From Hippasteria phrygiana (Eukaryota > Echinodermata > Asteroidea > Valvatida > Goniasteridae): a stretch of DNA of 64,000 nt. The translations under genes and the position numbers were made by a program. Below the pieces are notes generated by a model. It was not told the DNA's origin. It searched no databases and worked only from the letters and a program-made list of their open reading frames with translations. Shown one piece after another: positions 23,557-36,404 of this stretch (its first letter is position 1; each line of letters opens with the position of its first letter). Where the stretch lies: the NCBI GenBank assembly GCA_037893225.1, contig JAZGUH010000103.1:4960001-5024000 (forward strand). Direction: 5' to 3'.

Positions 23557-25936
23557 AGACCCATGTTCAGCCGAAAGATGTCCGAGATAAGCGAGTAAGT
23601 TTTTCCAACTGATTTTTCTGCATTCCCGCATAACTGCACACGCTATACAATGGCTAGCCAAGACCCCCCACCACGCAACTTCGGCATCAAATGACTGCGT
23701 TTTTCGACCTGATGTTGAAAGAATTTGCACACTATCTTGATACTGTTGGAAAGCGTGACTCCTCAGCAACATCCAGACTAATCTTCAGCTCCTCAGACCC
23801 ACGTCCAGCCGAATGATGGCCGAGATAAGCGAGTACGTTTTTCCTACTGATTGTTCTGCATTCCCGCATAACTCCACACGCTATACAATGGACTAGCCGA
23901 GACCCCCACAACGCAACTTGGGCCCCAAATGACTGCGTTTTTCGACCTGATGTTGAACGAATTTGAGCACAATCTTCATACTGTTGGAAAGCGTGAATCC
24001 TCAGCAACATCCAGACAAATCTCCAGCTCCTCAGACCCACGTTCAGCCGAATGATGGCCGAGATAAGCGAGTACGTTTTTCCAACTGATTTTTCTGCATT
24101 CCCGCATAACTGCACACGCTATACAATAGCTAGCCAAGACCCCCCACCACGCAACTTCGGCTTCAAATGACTGCGTTTTTCGACCTGATGTTGAACGAAT
24201 TTGAGCACAATCTTGATACTGTTGGAAAGCGTGACTCCTCAGCAACATCCATACCAATCTTCAGCTCCTCAGACCCACGTTCAGCCGAATGATGGCCGAG
24301 ATAAGCGAGTAAGTTTTTCCAACTGATTTTTCTGCATTCCCGCATAACTGCACACGCTATACAATGGCTAGCCAAGAGCCCCAACAACGCAACTTCGGCC
24401 CCAAATGACTGCGTTTTTCGACCTGATCTTGAACGAATTTGAGTACAATCTTGATACTGTTGGAAAGCGTGACTACTCAGCAACATCCAGACTAATCTTC
24501 GGCTCCTCAGACCCACGTCCAGCCGAATGATGGCCGAGATAAGCGAGTAAGTTTTTCCAACTGATTGTTCTGCATTCCCGCATAACTGCACACGCTATAC
24601 AATGGACTAGCCGAGACCCCCACAACGCAACTTGGGCCCCAAATGACTGCGTTTTTCGACCTGATGTTGAACGAAATTGCGCACAATCTTGATACTGTTA
24701 AAAAGAGTGACTCCTCAGCAACATCCAGACCAATCTCCAGCTCCTCAGACCCATGTTCAGCCGAAAGATGTCCGAGATAAGCGAGTAAGTTTTTCCAACT
24801 GATTTTTCTGCATTCCCGCATAACTGCACACGCTATACAATGGCTAGCCAAGACCCCCCACCACGCAACTTCGGCATCAAATGACTGCGTTTTTCGACCT
24901 GATGTTGAAAGAATTTGCACACTATCTTGATACTGTTGGAAAGCGTGACTCCTCAGCAACATCCAGACTAATCTTCAGCTCCTCAGACCCACGTCCAGCC
25001 GAATGATGGCCGAGATAAGCGAGTACGTTTTTCCTACTGATTGTTCTGCATTCCCGCATAACTCCACACGCTATACAATGGACTAGCCGAGACCCCCACA
25101 ACGCAACTTGGGCCCCAAATGACTGCGTTTTTCGACCTGATGTTGAACGAATTTGAGCACAATCTTCATACTGTTGGAAAGCGTGAATCCTCAGCAACAT
25201 CCAGAAAAATCTCCAGCTCCTCAGACCCACGTTCAGCCGAATGATGGCCGAGATAAGCGAGTACGTTTTTCCAACTGATTTTTCTGCATTCCCGCATAAC
25301 TGCACACGCTATACAATAGCTAGCCAAGACCCCCCACCACGCAACTTCGGCTTCAAATGACTGCGTTTTTCGACCTGATGTTGAACGAATTTGAGCACAA
25401 TCTTGATACTGTTGGAAAGCGTGACTCCTCAGCAACATCCATACCAATCTTCAGCTCCTCAGACCCACGTTCAGCCGAATGATGGCCGAGATAAGCGAGT
25501 AAGTTTTTCCAACTGATTTTTCTGCATTCCCGCATAACTGCACACGCTATACAATGGCTAGCCAAGAGCCCCAACAACGCAACTTCGGCCCCAAATGACT
25601 GCGTTTTTCGACCTGATCTTGAACGAATTTGAGTACAATCTTGATACTGTTGGAAAGCGTGACTACTCAGCAACATCCAGACTAATCTTCGGCTCCTCAG
25701 ACCCACGTCCAGCCGAATGATGGCCGAGATAAGCGAGTAAGTTTTTCCAACTGATTGTTCTGCATTCCCGCATAACTGCACACGCTATACAATGGACTAG
25801 CCGAGACCCCCACAACGCAACTTGGGCCCCAAATGACTGCGTTTTTCGACCTGATGTTGAACGAAATTGCGCACAATCTTGATACTGTTAAAAAGAGTGA
25901 CTCCTCAGCAACATCCAGACCAATCTTCAGCTCCTC
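23557..25936 (+). repeat. Tandem 5-mer HOR, two copies (C A' P F' G), 1,190-bp period
   Basis: Units 23557-24746 and 24747-25936 have the same five monomers in order. Both share 'ccataccaatc' at the P/F' boundary (24251 and 25441), 'actccacacgc' in A' and 'gagtacaatc' in F'. The junction at about 24735-24747 joins a G 3' end directly to a C 5' end through 'gaccaatctcc', a hybrid of the two types. Confidence 0.86.
24033..24270 (+). repeat. Monomer type P (class 2), zone II marker, reference copy
   Basis: Type P has 'acaatagctagcc' (ATG to ATA at the upstream ATG), 'ccaccacgcaac', 'cttcggcttc' and 'gtacg'. It follows A' and precedes F'. Copies start at 25223, 30457, 32836, 36405 and 38786, with a P/F recombinant at 10467. 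From 30457 on, the copies share 'gataagtgag'. The copies at 24033 and 25223 share 'catccatacc'. Confidence 0.86.
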
Positions 25937-26174
25937 AGACCCACGTTCAGCCGAATGATGGCCGAGATAAGCGAGTACGTTTTTCCAACTGATTGTTCTG
26001 CATTCCCGCATAACTGCACACGCTATACAATGGACTAGCCGAGACCCCCACAACGCAACTTTGGCCTCAAATGACTGCGTTTTTCGACCTGATATTGAAC
26101 GAATTTGAGCACAATCTTGATACTGTTGGAAAGCGTGACTCCTCAGCAACATCCAGACCAATCTTCAGCTCCTC
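25937..26174 (+). repeat. Monomer type Q (class 1), reference copy
   Basis: Type Q combines 'ggactagccgag' with 'aactttggcctc' and usually 'cctgatattg'. It sits between G and F, so G-Q-F is the zone II signature. Copies start at 10943, 17372, 28554, 31171, 33550, 37119, 38309, 39500 and 41880. A Q copy at 36167 has an A'-like 3' end. None was seen after 42118. Confidence 0.86.
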
Positions 26175-29100
26175 AGACCCACGTTCAGCCGAATGATGGC
26201 CGAGATAAGCGAGTAAGTTTTTCCAACTGATTTTTCTGCATTCCCGCATAACTGCACACGCTATACAATGGCTAGCCAAGAGCCCCCAACAACGCAACTT
26301 CGGCCCCAAATGACTGCGTTTTTCGACCTGATCTTGAACGAATTTGAGCACAATCTTGATACTGTTGGAAAGCGTGACTACTCAGCAACATCCAGACTAA
26401 TCTTCGGCTCCTCAGACCCACGTCCAGCCGAATGATGGCCGAGATAAGCGAGTACGTTTTTCCAACTGATTGTTCTGCATTCCCGCATAACTGCACACGC
26501 TATACAATGGACTAGCCGAGACCCCCACAACGCAACTTGGGCCCCAAATGACTGCGTTTTTCGACCTGATGTTGAACGAAATTGCGCACAATCTTGATAC
26601 TGTTAAAAAGAGTGACTCCTCAGCAACATCCAGACCAATCTTCAGCTCCTCAGACCCACGTTCAGCCGAATGATGGCCGAGATAAGCGAGTACGTTTTTC
26701 CAACTGATTGCTCTGCATTCCCGCATAACTGCACACGCTATACAATGGACTAGCCGAGACCCCACCACGCAACTTGGGCCCCAAATGACTGCGTTTTTCG
26801 ACCTGATGTTGAACGAATTTGCGCACAATCTTGATACTGTTGGAAAGCGTGACTCCTCAGCAACATCCAGACCAATCTTCAGCTCCTCAGACCCACGTTC
26901 AGCCGAATGATGGCCGAGATAAGCGAGTAAGTTTTTCCAACTGATTTTTCTGCATTCCCGCATAACTGCACACGCTATACAATGGCTAGCAAAGACCCCC
27001 CACAACGCAACTTCGGCCTCAAATGACTGCGTTTTTCGACCTGATGTTGAACGGAATTGCGCACAATCTTGATACTGTTGAAAAGAGTGACTCCTCAGCA
27101 ACATCCAGACAAATCTCCAGCTCCTCAGACCCACGTTCAGCCGAATGATGGCCGAGATAAGCGAGTAAGTTTTTCCAACTGATTGTTCAGCATTCCCGCA
27201 TAACTGCACACGCTATACAATGGCTAGCCAAGACTCCCACCACGCATCTTTGGCCTCAAATGACTGCGTTTTTCGACCTGATGTTGAACGAATTTGAGCA
27301 CAATCTTGATACTGTTGGAAAGCGTGACTCCTCAGCAACATCCAGACAAATCTCCAGCTCCTCAGACCCATGTTCAGCCGAAAGATGTCCGAGATAAGCG
27401 AGTAAGTTTTTCCAACTGATTTTTCTGCATTCCCGCATAACTGCACACGCTATACAATGGCTAGCCAAGACCCCCCACCACGCAACTTCGGCATCAAATG
27501 ACTGCGTTTTTCGACCTGATGTTGAAAGAATTTGCACACAATCTTGATACTGTTGGAAAGCGTGACTCCTCAGCAACATCCAGACCAATCTTCAGCTCCT
27601 CAGACCCACGTTTAGCCGAATGATGGAAGAGATAAGCGAGTACGTTTTTCGAACTGATTGTTCTGCATTCCCGCATAACTGCACACGCTATACAATGGAC
27701 TAGCCGAGACCCCCACCACGCAACTTTGTCCCCACATGACTGCGTTTTTCGACCTGATGTTGAACGAAATTGCGCACAATCTTGATACTGTTAAAAAGAG
27801 TGACTCCTCAGCAACGTCCAGACAAATCTTCAGCTCCTCGGACCCACGTTCAGCCGAATGATGGCCGAGATAAGCGAGTAAGTTTTTCCAACTGATTTGT
27901 CTGCATTCCCGCATAACTGCACACGCAATACAATGGCTAGCCAAGACCCCCCACAACGCAACTTCGGCCTCAAATGACTGCGTTTTTCGACCTGATGTTG
28001 AACGAATTTGAGCACAATCTTGATACTGTTGGAAAGCGTGACTCCTCAGCAACATCCAGACCAATCTTCAGCTCCTCAGACCCACGTTCAGCCGAATGAT
28101 GGCCGAGATAAGCGAGTAAGTTTTTCCAACTGATTTTTCTGCATTCCCGCATAACTGCACACGCTATACAATGGCTAGCCAAGAGCCCCAACAACGCAAC
28201 TTCGGCCCCAAATGACTGCGTTTTTCGACCTGATCTTGAACGAATTTGAGTACAATCTTGATACTGTTGGAAAGCGTGACTACTCAGCAACATCCAGACT
28301 AATCTTCGGCTCCTCAGACCCACGTCCAGCCGAATGATGGCCGAGATAAGCGAGTAAGTTTTTCCAACTGATTGTTCTGCATTCCCGCATAACTGCACAC
28401 GCTATACAATGGACTAGCCGAGACCCCAACAACGCAACTTGGGCCCCAAATGACTGCGTTTTTCGACCTGATGTTGAACGAAATTGCGCACAATCTTGAT
28501 ACTGTTAAAAAGAGTGACTCCTCAGCAACATCCAGACCAATCTTCAGCTCCTCAGACCCACGTTCAGCCGAATGATGGCCGAGATAAGCGAGTACGTTTT
28601 TCCAACTGATTGTTCTGCATTCCCGCATAACTGCACACGCTATACAATGGACTAGCCGAGACCCCCACAACGCAACTTTGGCCTCAAATGACTGCGTTTT
28701 TCGACCTGATATTGAACGAATTTGAGCACAATCTTGATACTGTTGGAAAGCGTGACTCCTCAGCAACATCCAGACCAATCTTCAGCTCCTCAGACCCACG
28801 TTCAGCCGAATGATGGCCGAGATAAGCGAGTAAGTTTTTCCAACTGATTTTTCTGCATTCCCGCATAACTGCACACGCTATACAATGGCTAGCCAAGAGC
28901 CCCCAACAACGCAACTTCGGCCCCAAATGACTGCGTTTTTCGACCTGATCTTGAACGAATTTGAGCACAATCTTGATACTGTTGGAAAGCGTGACTACTC
29001 AGCAACATCCAGACTAATCTTCGGCTCCTCAGACCCACGTCCAGCCGAATGATGGCCGAGATAAGCGAGTACGTTTTTCCAACTGATTGTTCTGCATTCC

Positions 29101-29506
29101 CGCATAACTGCACACGCTATACAATGGACTAGCCGAGACCCCCACAACGCAACTTGGGCCCCAAATGACTGCGTTTTTCGACCTGATGTTGAACGAAATT
29201 GCGCACAATCTTGAAACTGTTAAAAAGAGTGACTCCTCAGCAACGTCCAGACAAATCTTCAGCTCCTCGGACCCACGTTCAGCCGAATGATGGCCGAGAT
29301 AAGCGAGTAAGTTTTTCCAACTGATTTGTCTGCATTCCCGCATAACTGCACACGCAATACAATGGCTAGCCAAGACCCCCCACAACGCAACTTCGGCCTC
29401 AAATGACTGCGTTTTTCGACCTGATGTTGAACGAATTTGAGCACAACCTTGATACTGTTGGAAAGCGTGAATCCTCAGCAACATCCAGAAAAATCTCCAG
29501 CTCCTC
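25937..29506 (+). repeat. Zone II block copy 1 remainder (Q F G H I B C Dj E F' G Q F G/D E)
   Basis: Together with P F' G at 25223-25936, this is the first of three copies of a block running P F' G Q F G H I B C Dj E. It matches 32836 onward at 7,613 bp. Private shared bases are 'gattgctctgc' in H and 'ttcagcattcc' in B. The last two units are recombinants: 29031 is G with a D 3' end, and 29269 is E with an A' 3' end. Confidence 0.83.
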
Positions 29507-32500
29507 AGACCCACGTTCAGCCGAATGATGGCCGAGATAAGCGAGTACGTTTTTCCAACTGATTTTTCTGCATTCCCGCATAACTGCACACGCTATACAA
29601 TGGACTAGCCGAGACCCCACCACGCAACTTGGGCCCCAAATGACTGCGTTTTTCGACCTGATGTTGAACGAATTTGCGCACAATCTTGATACTGTTGGAA
29701 AGCGTGACTCCTCAGCAACATCCAGACCAATCTTCAGCTCCTCAGACCCACGTTCAGCCGAATGATGGCCGAGATAAGCGAGTAAGTTTTTCCAACTGAT
29801 TTTTCTGCATTCCCGCATAACTGCACACGCTATACAATGGCTAGCCAAGACTCCCACCACGCATCTTTGGCCTCAAATGACTGCGTTTTTCGACCTGATG
29901 TTGAACGAATTTGAGCACAATCTTGATACTGTTGGAAAGCGTGACTCCTCAGCAACATCCAGACAAATCTCCAGCTCCTCAGACCCATGTTCAGCCGAAA
30001 GATGTCCGAGATAAGCGAGTAAGTTTTTCCAACTGATTTTTCTGCATTCCCGCATAACTGCACACGCAATACAATGGCTAGCCAAGACCCCCCACAACGC
30101 AACTTCGGCCTCAAATGACTGCGTTTTTCGACCTGATGTTGAACGAATTTGAGCACAACCTTGATACTGTTGGAAAGCGTGACTCCTCAGCAACATCCAG
30201 ACTAATCTTCAGCTCCTCAGACCCACGTCCAGCCGAATGATGGCCGAGATAAGCGAGTACGTTTTTCCTACTGATTGTTCTGCATTCCCGCATAACTCCA
30301 CACGCTATACAATGGACTAGCCGAGACCCCCACAACGCAACTTGGGCCCCAAATGACTGCGTTTTTCGACCTGATGTTGAACGAATTTGAGCACAATCTT
30401 CATACTGTTGGAAAGCGTGAATCCTCAGCAACATCCAGAAAAATCTCCAGCTCCTCAGACCCACGTTCAGCCGAATGATGGCCGAGATAAGTGAGTACGT
30501 TTTTCCAACTGATTTTTCTGCATTCCCGCATAACTGCACACGCTATACAATAGCTAGCCAAGACCCCCCACCACGCAACTTCGGCTTCAAATGACTGCGT
30601 TTTTCGACCTGATGTTGAACGAATTTGAGCACAATCTTGATACTGTTGGAAAGCGTGACTCCTCAGCAACATCCAGACCAATCTTCAGCTCCTCAGACCC
30701 ACGTTCAGCCGAATGATGGCCGAGATAAGCGAGTAAGTTTTTCCAACTGATTTTTCTGCATTCCCGCATAACTGCACACGCTATACAATGGCTAGCCAAG
30801 AGCCCCAACAACGCAACTTCGGCCCCAAATGACTGCGTTTTTCGACCTGATCTTGAACGAATTTGAGTACAATCTTGATACTGTTGGAAAGCGTGACTAC
30901 TCAGCAACATCCAGACTAATCTTCGGCTCCTCAGACCCACGTCCAGCCGAATGATGGCCGAGATAAGCGAGTAAGTTTTTCCAACTGATTGTTCTGCATT
31001 CCCGCATAACTGCACACGCTATACAATGGACTAGCCGAGACCCCCACAACGCAACTTGGGCCCCAAATGACTGCGTTTTTCGACCTGATGTTGAACGAAA
31101 TTGCGCACAATCTTGATACTGTTAAAAAGAGTGACTCCTCAGCAACATCCAGACCAATCTTCAGCTCCTCAGACCCACGTTCAGCCGAATGATGGCCGAG
31201 ATAAGCGAGTACGTTTTTCCAACTGATTGTTCTGCATTCCCGCATAACTGCACACGCTATACAATGGACTAGCCGAGACCCCCACAACGCAACTTTGGCC
31301 TCAAATGACTGCGTTTTTCGACCTGATATTGAACGAATTTGAGCACAATCTTGATACTGTTGGAAAGCGTGACTCCTCAGCAACATCCAGACCAATCTTC
31401 AGCTCCTCAGACCCACGTTCAGCCGAATGATGGCCGAGATAAGCGAGTAAGTTTTTCCAACTGATTTTTCTGCATTCCCGCATAACTGCACACGCTATAC
31501 AATGGCTAGCCAAGAGCCCCCAACAACGCAACTTCGGCCCCAAATGACTGCGTTTTTCGACCTGATCTTGAACGAATTTGAGCACAATCTTGATACTGTT
31601 GGAAAGCGTGACTACTCAGCAACATCCAGACTAATCTTCGGCTCCTCAGACCCACGTCCAGCCGAATGATGGCCGAGATAAGCGAGTACGTTTTTCCAAC
31701 TGATTGTTCTGCATTCCCGCATAACTGCACACGCTATACAATGGACTAGCCGAGACCCCCACAACGCAACTTGGGCCCCAAATGACTGCGTTTTTCGACC
31801 TGATGTTGAACGAAATTGCGCACAATCTTGATACTGTTGGAAAGCGTGAATCCTCAGCAACATCCAGAAAAATCTCCAGCTCCTCAGACCCACGTTCAGC
31901 CGAATGATGGCCGAGATAAGCGAGTACGTTTTTCCAACTGATTTTTCTGCATTCCCGCATAACTGCACACGCTATACAATGGACTAGCCGAGACCCCACC
32001 ACGCAACTTGGGCCCCAAATGACTGCGTTTTTCGACCTGATGTTGAACGAATTTGCGCACAATCTTGATACTGTTGGAAAGCGTGACTCCTCAGCAACAT
32101 CCAGACCAATCTTCAGCTCCTCAGACCCACGTTCAGCCGAATGATGGCCGAGATAAGCGAGTAAGTTTTTCCAACTGATTTTTCTGCATTCCCGCATAAC
32201 TGCACACGCTATACAATGGCTAGCCAAGACTCCCACCACGCATCTTTGGCCTCAAATGACTGCGTTTTTCGACCTGATGTTGAACGAATTTGAGCACAAT
32301 CTTGATACTGTTGGAAAGCGTGACTCCTCAGCAACATCCAGACAAATCTCCAGCTCCTCAGACCCATGTTCAGCCGAAAGATGTCCGAGATAAGCGAGTA
32401 AGTTTTTCCAACTGATTTTTCTGCATTCCCGCATAACTGCACACGCAATACAATGGCTAGCCAAGACCCCCCACAACGCAACTTCGGCCTCAAATGACTG

Positions 32501-34264
32501 CGTTTTTCGACCTGATGTTGAACGAATTTGAGCACAACCTTGATACTGTTGGAAAGCGTGACTCCTCAGCAACATCCAGACTAATCTTCAGCTCCTCAGA
32601 CCCACGTCCAGCCGAATGATGGCCGAGATAAGCGAGTACGTTTTTCCTACTGATTGTTCTGCATTCCCGCATAACTCCACACGCTATACAATGGACTAGC
32701 CGAGACCCCCACAACGCAACTTGGGCCCCAAATGACTGCGTTTTTCGACCTGATGTTGAACGAATTTGAGCACAATCTTCATACTGTTGGAAAGCGTGAA
32801 TCCTCAGCAACATCCAGAAAAATCTCCAGCTCCTCAGACCCACGTTCAGCCGAATGATGGCCGAGATAAGTGAGTACGTTTTTCCAACTGATTTTTCTGC
32901 ATTCCCGCATAACTGCACACGCTATACAATAGCTAGCCAAGACCCCCCACCACGCAACTTCGGCTTCAAATGACTGCGTTTTTCGACCTGATGTTGAACG
33001 AATTTGAGCACAATCTTGATACTGTTGGAAAGCGTGACTCCTCAGCAACATCCAGACCAATCTTCAGCTCCTCAGACCCACGTTCAGCCGAATGATGGCC
33101 GAGATAAGCGAGTAAGTTTTTCCAACTGATTTTTCTGCATTCCCGCATAACTGCACACGCTATACAATGGCTAGCCAAGAGCCCCAACAACGCAACTTCG
33201 GCCCCAAATGACTGCGTTTTTCGACCTGATCTTGAACGAATTTGAGTACAATCTTGATACTGTTGGAAAGCGTGACTACTCAGCAACATCCAGACTAATC
33301 TTCGGCTCCTCAGACCCACGTCCAGCCGAATGATGGCCGAGATAAGCGAGTAAGTTTTTCCAACTGATTGTTCTGCATTCCCGCATAACTGCACACGCTA
33401 TACAATGGACTAGCCGAGACCCCCACAACGCAACTTGGGCCCCAAATGACTGCGTTTTTCGACCTGATGTTGAACGAAATTGCGCACAATCTTGATACTG
33501 TTAAAAAGAGTGACTCCTCAGCAACATCCAGACCAATCTTCAGCTCCTCAGACCCACGTTCAGCCGAATGATGGCCGAGATAAGCGAGTACGTTTTTCCA
33601 ACTGATTGTTCTGCATTCCCGCATAACTGCACACGCTATACAATGGACTAGCCGAGACCCCCACAACGCAACTTTGGCCTCAAATGACTGCGTTTTTCGA
33701 CCTGATATTGAACGAATTTGAGCACAATCTTGATACTGTTGGAAAGCGTGACTCCTCAGCAACATCCAGACCAATCTTCAGCTCCTCAGACCCACGTTCA
33801 GCCGAATGATGGCCGAGATAAGCGAGTAAGTTTTTCCAACTGATTTTTCTGCATTCCCGCATAACTGCACACGCTATACAATGGCTAGCCAAGAGCCCCC
33901 AACAACGCAACTTCGGCCCCAAATGACTGCGTTTTTCGACCTGATCTTGAACGAATTTGAGCACAATCTTGATACTGTTGGAAAGCGTGACTACTCAGCA
34001 ACATCCAGACTAATCTTCGGCTCCTCAGACCCACGTCCAGCCGAATGATGGCCGAGATAAGCGAGTACGTTTTTCCAACTGATTGTTCTGCATTCCCGCA
34101 TAACTGCACACGCTATACAATGGACTAGCCGAGACCCCCACAACGCAACTTGGGCCCCAAATGACTGCGTTTTTCGACCTGATGTTGAACGAAATTGCGC
34201 ACAATCTTGATACTGTTAAAAAGAGTGACTCCTCAGCAACATCCAGACCAATCTTCAGCTCCTC
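29507..34264 (+). repeat. Tandem 10-mer HOR, two copies, 2,379-bp period
   Basis: Units 29507-31885 and 31886-34264 both run H' B C/E A' P F' G Q F G. Both contain the same C/E chimera (29981 and 32360: 'catgttc' 5' part, 'cacgcaatac' and 'cacaacc' 3' part) and the 'gataagtgag' of P. In the first copy the last G switches to 'gcgtgaatcc' with 'gaaaaatctcc' before the next H'. In the second it runs on as a normal G. That difference marks the duplication junction. Confidence 0.86.
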
Positions 34265-36404
34265 AGACCCACGTTCAGCCGAATGATGGCCGAGATAAGC
34301 GAGTACGTTTTTCCAACTGATTGCTCTGCATTCCCGCATAACTGCACACGCTATACAATGGACTAGCCGAGACCCCACCACGCAACTTGGGCCCCAAATG
34401 ACTGCGTTTTTCGACCTGATGTTGAACGAATTTGAGCACAATCTTGATACTGTTGGAAAGCGTGACTCCTCAGCAACATCCAGACCAATCTTCAGCTCCT
34501 CAGACCCACGTTCAGCCGAATGATGGCCGAGATAAGCGAGTAAGTTTTTCCAACTGATTTTTCTGCATTCCCGCATAACTGCACACGCTATACAATGGCT
34601 AGCCAAGACCCCCCACAACGCAACTTCGGCCTCAAATGACTGCGTTTTTCGACCTGATGTTGAACGGAATTGCGCACAATCTTGATACTGTTGAAAAGAG
34701 TGACTCCTCAGCAACATCCAGACAAATCTCCAGCTCCTCAGACCCACGTTCAGCCGAATGATGGCCGAGATAAGCGAGTAAGTTTTTCCAACTGATTGTT
34801 CAGCATTCCCGCATAACTGCACACGCTATACAATGGCTAGCCAAGACTCCCACCACGCATCTTTGGCCTCAAATGACTGCGTTTTTCGACCTGATGTTGA
34901 ACGAATTTCAGCACAATCTTGATACTGTTGGAAAGCGTGACGCCTCAGCAACATCCAGAGAAATCTCCAGCTCCTCAGACCCATGTTCAGCCGAAAGATG
35001 TCCGAGATAAGCGAGTAAGTTTTTCCAACTGATTTTTCTGCATTCCCGCATAACTGCACACGCTATACAATGGCTAGCCAAGACCCCCCACCACGCAACT
35101 TCGGCATCAAATGACTGCGTTTTTCGACCTGATGTTGAAAGAATTTGCACACAATCTTGATACTGTTGGAAAGCGTGACTCCTCAGCAACATCCAGACCA
35201 ATCTTCAGCTCCTCAGACCCACGTTTAGCCGAATGATGGAAGAGATAAGCGAGTACGTTTTTCGAACTGATTGTTCTGCATTCCCGCATAACTGCACACG
35301 CTATACAATGGACTAGCCGAGACCCCCACCACGCAACTTTGTCCCCACATGACTGCGTTTTTCGACCTGATGTTGAACGAAATTGCGCACAATCTTGATA
35401 CTGTTAAAAAGAGTGACTCCTCAGCAACGTCCAGACAAATCTTCAGCTCCTCGGACCCACGTTCAGCCGAATGATGGCCGAGATAAGCGAGTAAGTTTTT
35501 CCAACTGATTTGTCTGCATTCCCGCATAACTGCACACGCAATACAATGGCTAGCCAAGACCCCCCACAACGCAACTTCGGCCTCAAATGACTGCGTTTTT
35601 CGACCTGATGTTGAACGAATTTGAGCACAATCTTGATACTGTTGGAAAGCGTGACTCCTCAGCAACATCCAGACCAATCTTCAGCTCCTCAGACCCACGT
35701 TCAGCCGAATGATGGCCGAGATAAGCGAGTAAGTTTTTCCAACTGATTTTTCTGCATTCCCGCATAACTGCACACGCTATACAATGGCTAGCCAAGAGCC
35801 CCAACAACGCAACTTCGGCCCCAAATGACTGCGTTTTTCGACCTGATCTTGAACGAATTTGAGTACAATCTTGATACTGTTGGAAAGCGTGACTACTCAG
35901 CAACATCCAGACTAATCTTCGGCTCCTCAGACCCACGTCCAGCCGAATGATGGCCGAGATAAGCGAGTAAGTTTTTCCAACTGATTGTTCTGCATTCCCG
36001 CATAACTGCACACGCTATACAATGGACTAGCCGAGACCCCCACAACGCAACTTGGGCCCCAAATGACTGCGTTTTTCGACCTGATGTTGAACGAAATTGC
36101 GCACAATCTTGATACTGTTAAAAAGAGTGACTCCTCAGCAACATCCAGACCAATCTTCAGCTCCTCAGACCCACGTTCAGCCGAATGATGGCCGAGATAA
36201 GCGAGTACGTTTTTCCAACTGATTGTTCTGCATTCCCGCATAACTGCACACGCTATACAATGGACTAGCCGAGACCCCCACAACGCAACTTTGGCCTCAA
36301 ATGACTGCGTTTTTCGACCTGATATTGAACGAATTTGAGCACAATCTTGATACTGTTGGAAAGCGTGAATCCTCAGCAACATCCAGAAAAATCTCCAGCT
36401 CCTC
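34265..36404 (+). repeat. Zone II block copy 2 remainder (H I B C Dj E F' G Q)
   Basis: This continues the copy that starts at 32836. The B unit has private 'gaatttcagcac' and 'gtgacgcctcag', which recur 5,950 bp (25 monomers) later at 40858 and 40891 but are absent from the first copy at 27127. Copies 2 and 3 are thus more closely related to each other than to copy 1. The Q at 36167 switches to an A' 3' end. Confidence 0.84.
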
